A DNA stretch of 64,000 nucleotides from Bradyrhizobium erythrophlei (GTDB lineage Bacteria; Pseudomonadota; Alphaproteobacteria; Rhizobiales; Xanthobacteraceae). Made by a program: the position numbers and the translations under genes. The stretch is from contig FSRD01000003.1 of assembly GCA_900129675.1 (NCBI GenBank), forward strand, positions 1,240,001-1,304,000. The letters run 5' to 3'. Below the pieces are notes generated by a model that worked only from the letters and a program-made list of their open reading frames with translations, was not told the origin of the DNA and ran no database searches. This document shows, in pieces, positions 62,931-64,000 of the stretch. Within the stretch, counting starts at the first letter, position 1; each line of letters begins with the position of its first letter.

Positions 62931-62957
62931 GAAAACGTGAAAAGGGAGGACAATACC

Positions 62958-64000
62958 ATGTTGCGACGAACGTTCCTGATGCTTGCCACCTCGCTCGCGA
63001 CGGCCTGTGCCGCGAGCCAGGTCAACGCTGCCTGCAGTCCGGACTATACCGGCGTTACGCTAACGGTGGCGTCGCAGACCGGGCCGTATATCGCCTCTGC
63101 CCTCAAGCTCGGCGCCGACGAATGGACGAAGAAGACCTGCGGCAAGGTCAACGTCGTCGAGTTTCCGTGGTCGGAGCTCTATCCGAAGATCGTAACGTCG
63201 CTCACTCAGTCCGACGCGACGTTCGACCTCGTCAGCTTCGCGCCGGCGTGGTTGCCGGATTTCGTTCCCTATCTCAGCGAAATGCCAAAGGAGATGCAGT
63301 CCGGCAAGGATTGGGACGATATCGAGCCGGCCTATCGCGAACGACTGATGGTGTGGGAAGGCAAGATCTATTCGCAATCGATGGACGGCGACGTCCACAC
63401 CTACACCTACCGCATGGACCTGTTCAGCGATCCCAAGGAGAAGGACGCGTTCAAGGCCAAGTATGGCTACGACCTCGCTCCGCCGAAGACCTGGAAGCAG
63501 TATCTCGACATCGCGGAGTTCTTCCAGCGTCCGGAAAAGGGGCTGTGGGGAACGGCAGAAGCCTTCCGCCGCGGCGGCCAGCAGTTCTGGTTCTTCTTCA
63601 GCCACGCAGCCGCCTATACCAACAATCCAAACTATCCGGGCGCGATGTTCTTCGATCCTGAAACGATGGATGCCCAGATCAACAATCCGGGTTGGGTGAA
63701 GGGATTGGAGGAATACATCCGGGCGTCGAAGGTCGGTCCTCCGAACGCGCTGAACTTCTCGTTCGGCGAAGTGAACGCAGCCGTGGCCGGCGGGCAGGTC
63801 GCGGAATCGATCGGCTGGGGCGATACCGGCGTCATCGCGGCCGACCCCGAGCAGTCGAAGATCTCGGGCAAGGTCGGCTCGGCGATGTTGCCCGGTTCGG
63901 ACGAGATATGGAATGCGAAGACGAAGAAGTGGGACAAGTTCCCGTCGGTCCTGCCGGGGCCGTTCATGGCGTTCGGCGGCTGGCAGATTGCCGTGCCGAA
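62958..64000 (+). CDS. Sugar-binding periplasmic protein, partial
   Basis: The frame starts at ATG 62958 after an AAAGGGAGGA site and stays open to the right edge (347 codons). MLRRTFLMLATSLATACAAS is a signal peptide. The mature part reads YTGVTLTVASQTGPYIASAL, EFPWSELYPKIVTSLTQSDA, RMDLFSDPKEKD and FGEVNAAVAGGQVAESIGWG, the SBP_bac_1 pattern of CUT1 systems. It delivers the sugar to the two permeases upstream. The 3' end and the transporter ATPase gene are outside the window. Confidence 0.88.
   Translation, partial: MLRRTFLMLATSLATACAASQVNAACSPDYTGVTLTVASQTGPYIASALKLGADEWTKKTCGKVNVVEFPWSELYPKIVTSLTQSDATFDLVSFAPAWLPDFVPYLSEMPKEMQSGKDWDDIEPAYRERLMVWEGKIYSQSMDGDVHTYTYRMDLFSDPKEKDAFKAKYGYDLAPPKTWKQYLDIAEFFQRPEKGLWGTAEAFRRGGQQFWFFFSHAAAYTNNPNYPGAMFFDPETMDAQINNPGWVKGLEEYIRASKVGPPNALNFSFGEVNAAVAGGQVAESIGWGDTGVIAADPEQSKISGKVGSAMLPGSDEIWNAKTKKWDKFPSVLPGPFMAFGGWQIAVP

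Overview
The window looks like an accessory stretch of a GC-rich alphaproteobacterial chromosome, most likely Rhizobiales and Bradyrhizobium-like. This is inferred from codon use, the number of branched-chain and polar amino acid ABC systems, IclR/TetR/LysR regulators next to catabolic cassettes, the IS families present (IS481, IS21, IS5, IS1182, IS630) and a dispersed repeat of a type I associate with Bradyrhizobium. No rRNA, convincing tRNA or CRISPR array was seen.

Layout. 1-1.3 kb: a partial nucleotidyltransferase-like gene and a vapBC-type toxin-antitoxin pair. 2.29-5.69 kb: a decayed Tn402/Tn5053 or Tn7-like transposition module (terminus with four transposase-binding-like repeats, tniQ, tniB, and a tniA/tnsB split into two oppositely oriented pieces). 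5.7-12.2 kb: a small catabolic cluster (MFS permease, NIPSNAP protein, internally duplicated unknown protein, cupin, SnoaL-like protein, PRISE-like reductase, IclR regulator). 12.4-14.5 kb: an SDR pseudogene ended by an IS481 element that sits against an IS21 istB relic. 14.75-25.3 kb: a TetR gene and a long co-directional operon with a complete branched-chain-type ABC transporter plus acyl-CoA synthetase, SnoaL-like protein, enoyl-CoA hydratase and two acyl-CoA dehydrogenases, which fits import and CoA-dependent oxidation of an organic acid.

25.4-31.5 kb is a mobile/defence scrapyard: a frameshifted IS5 copy, an AATTCCCTG repeat cluster, a broken tyrosine recombinase, the 3' part of a large NACHT/HEAT-like protein, an unknown reverse-strand protein, an intact Abi_C-type abortive infection gene and a truncated partner. 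It ends at a 54-bp near-perfect palindrome. 31.5-42.7 kb is a hydantoin/ureide cluster: a polar amino acid ABC transporter with LysR regulator on the minus strand, a DUF917 pseudogene, and a forward operon of cyclic amidohydrolase, M20 carbamoylase, flavin reductase-like protein, hydantoin racemase, FAD-linked oxidase and DapA-family lyase. 42.8-48.2 kb has a second, truncated hydantoinase cut by IS1182/IS21 debris, then an IclR-controlled set (CoA-transferase, periplasmic binding protein, enoyl-CoA hydratase) in which an operator-like palindrome overlaps a possibly leaderless start.

48.3-49.8 kb carries remnants of a His-Xaa-Ser (HXS) peptide-modification system: hxsB without its 5' part and hxsC without its 3' part. 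Next to it is an unrecognised divergent gene pair (49.8-51.8 kb) whose start codons overlap, possibly an uncharacterised mobile element. 52.1-55 kb holds an SDR, a LacI C-terminal fragment fused face to face with an epimerase C-terminal fragment, and an IS630 transposase missing its end. 55.1-64 kb is a coherent deoxyribose/pentose operon: a DeoR regulator with a DeoR-like operator over a TATAAT box, deoC, a double aldehyde dehydrogenase, an RbsD/FucU mutarotase, a ribokinase-family kinase and a sugar ABC transporter that runs off the right edge.
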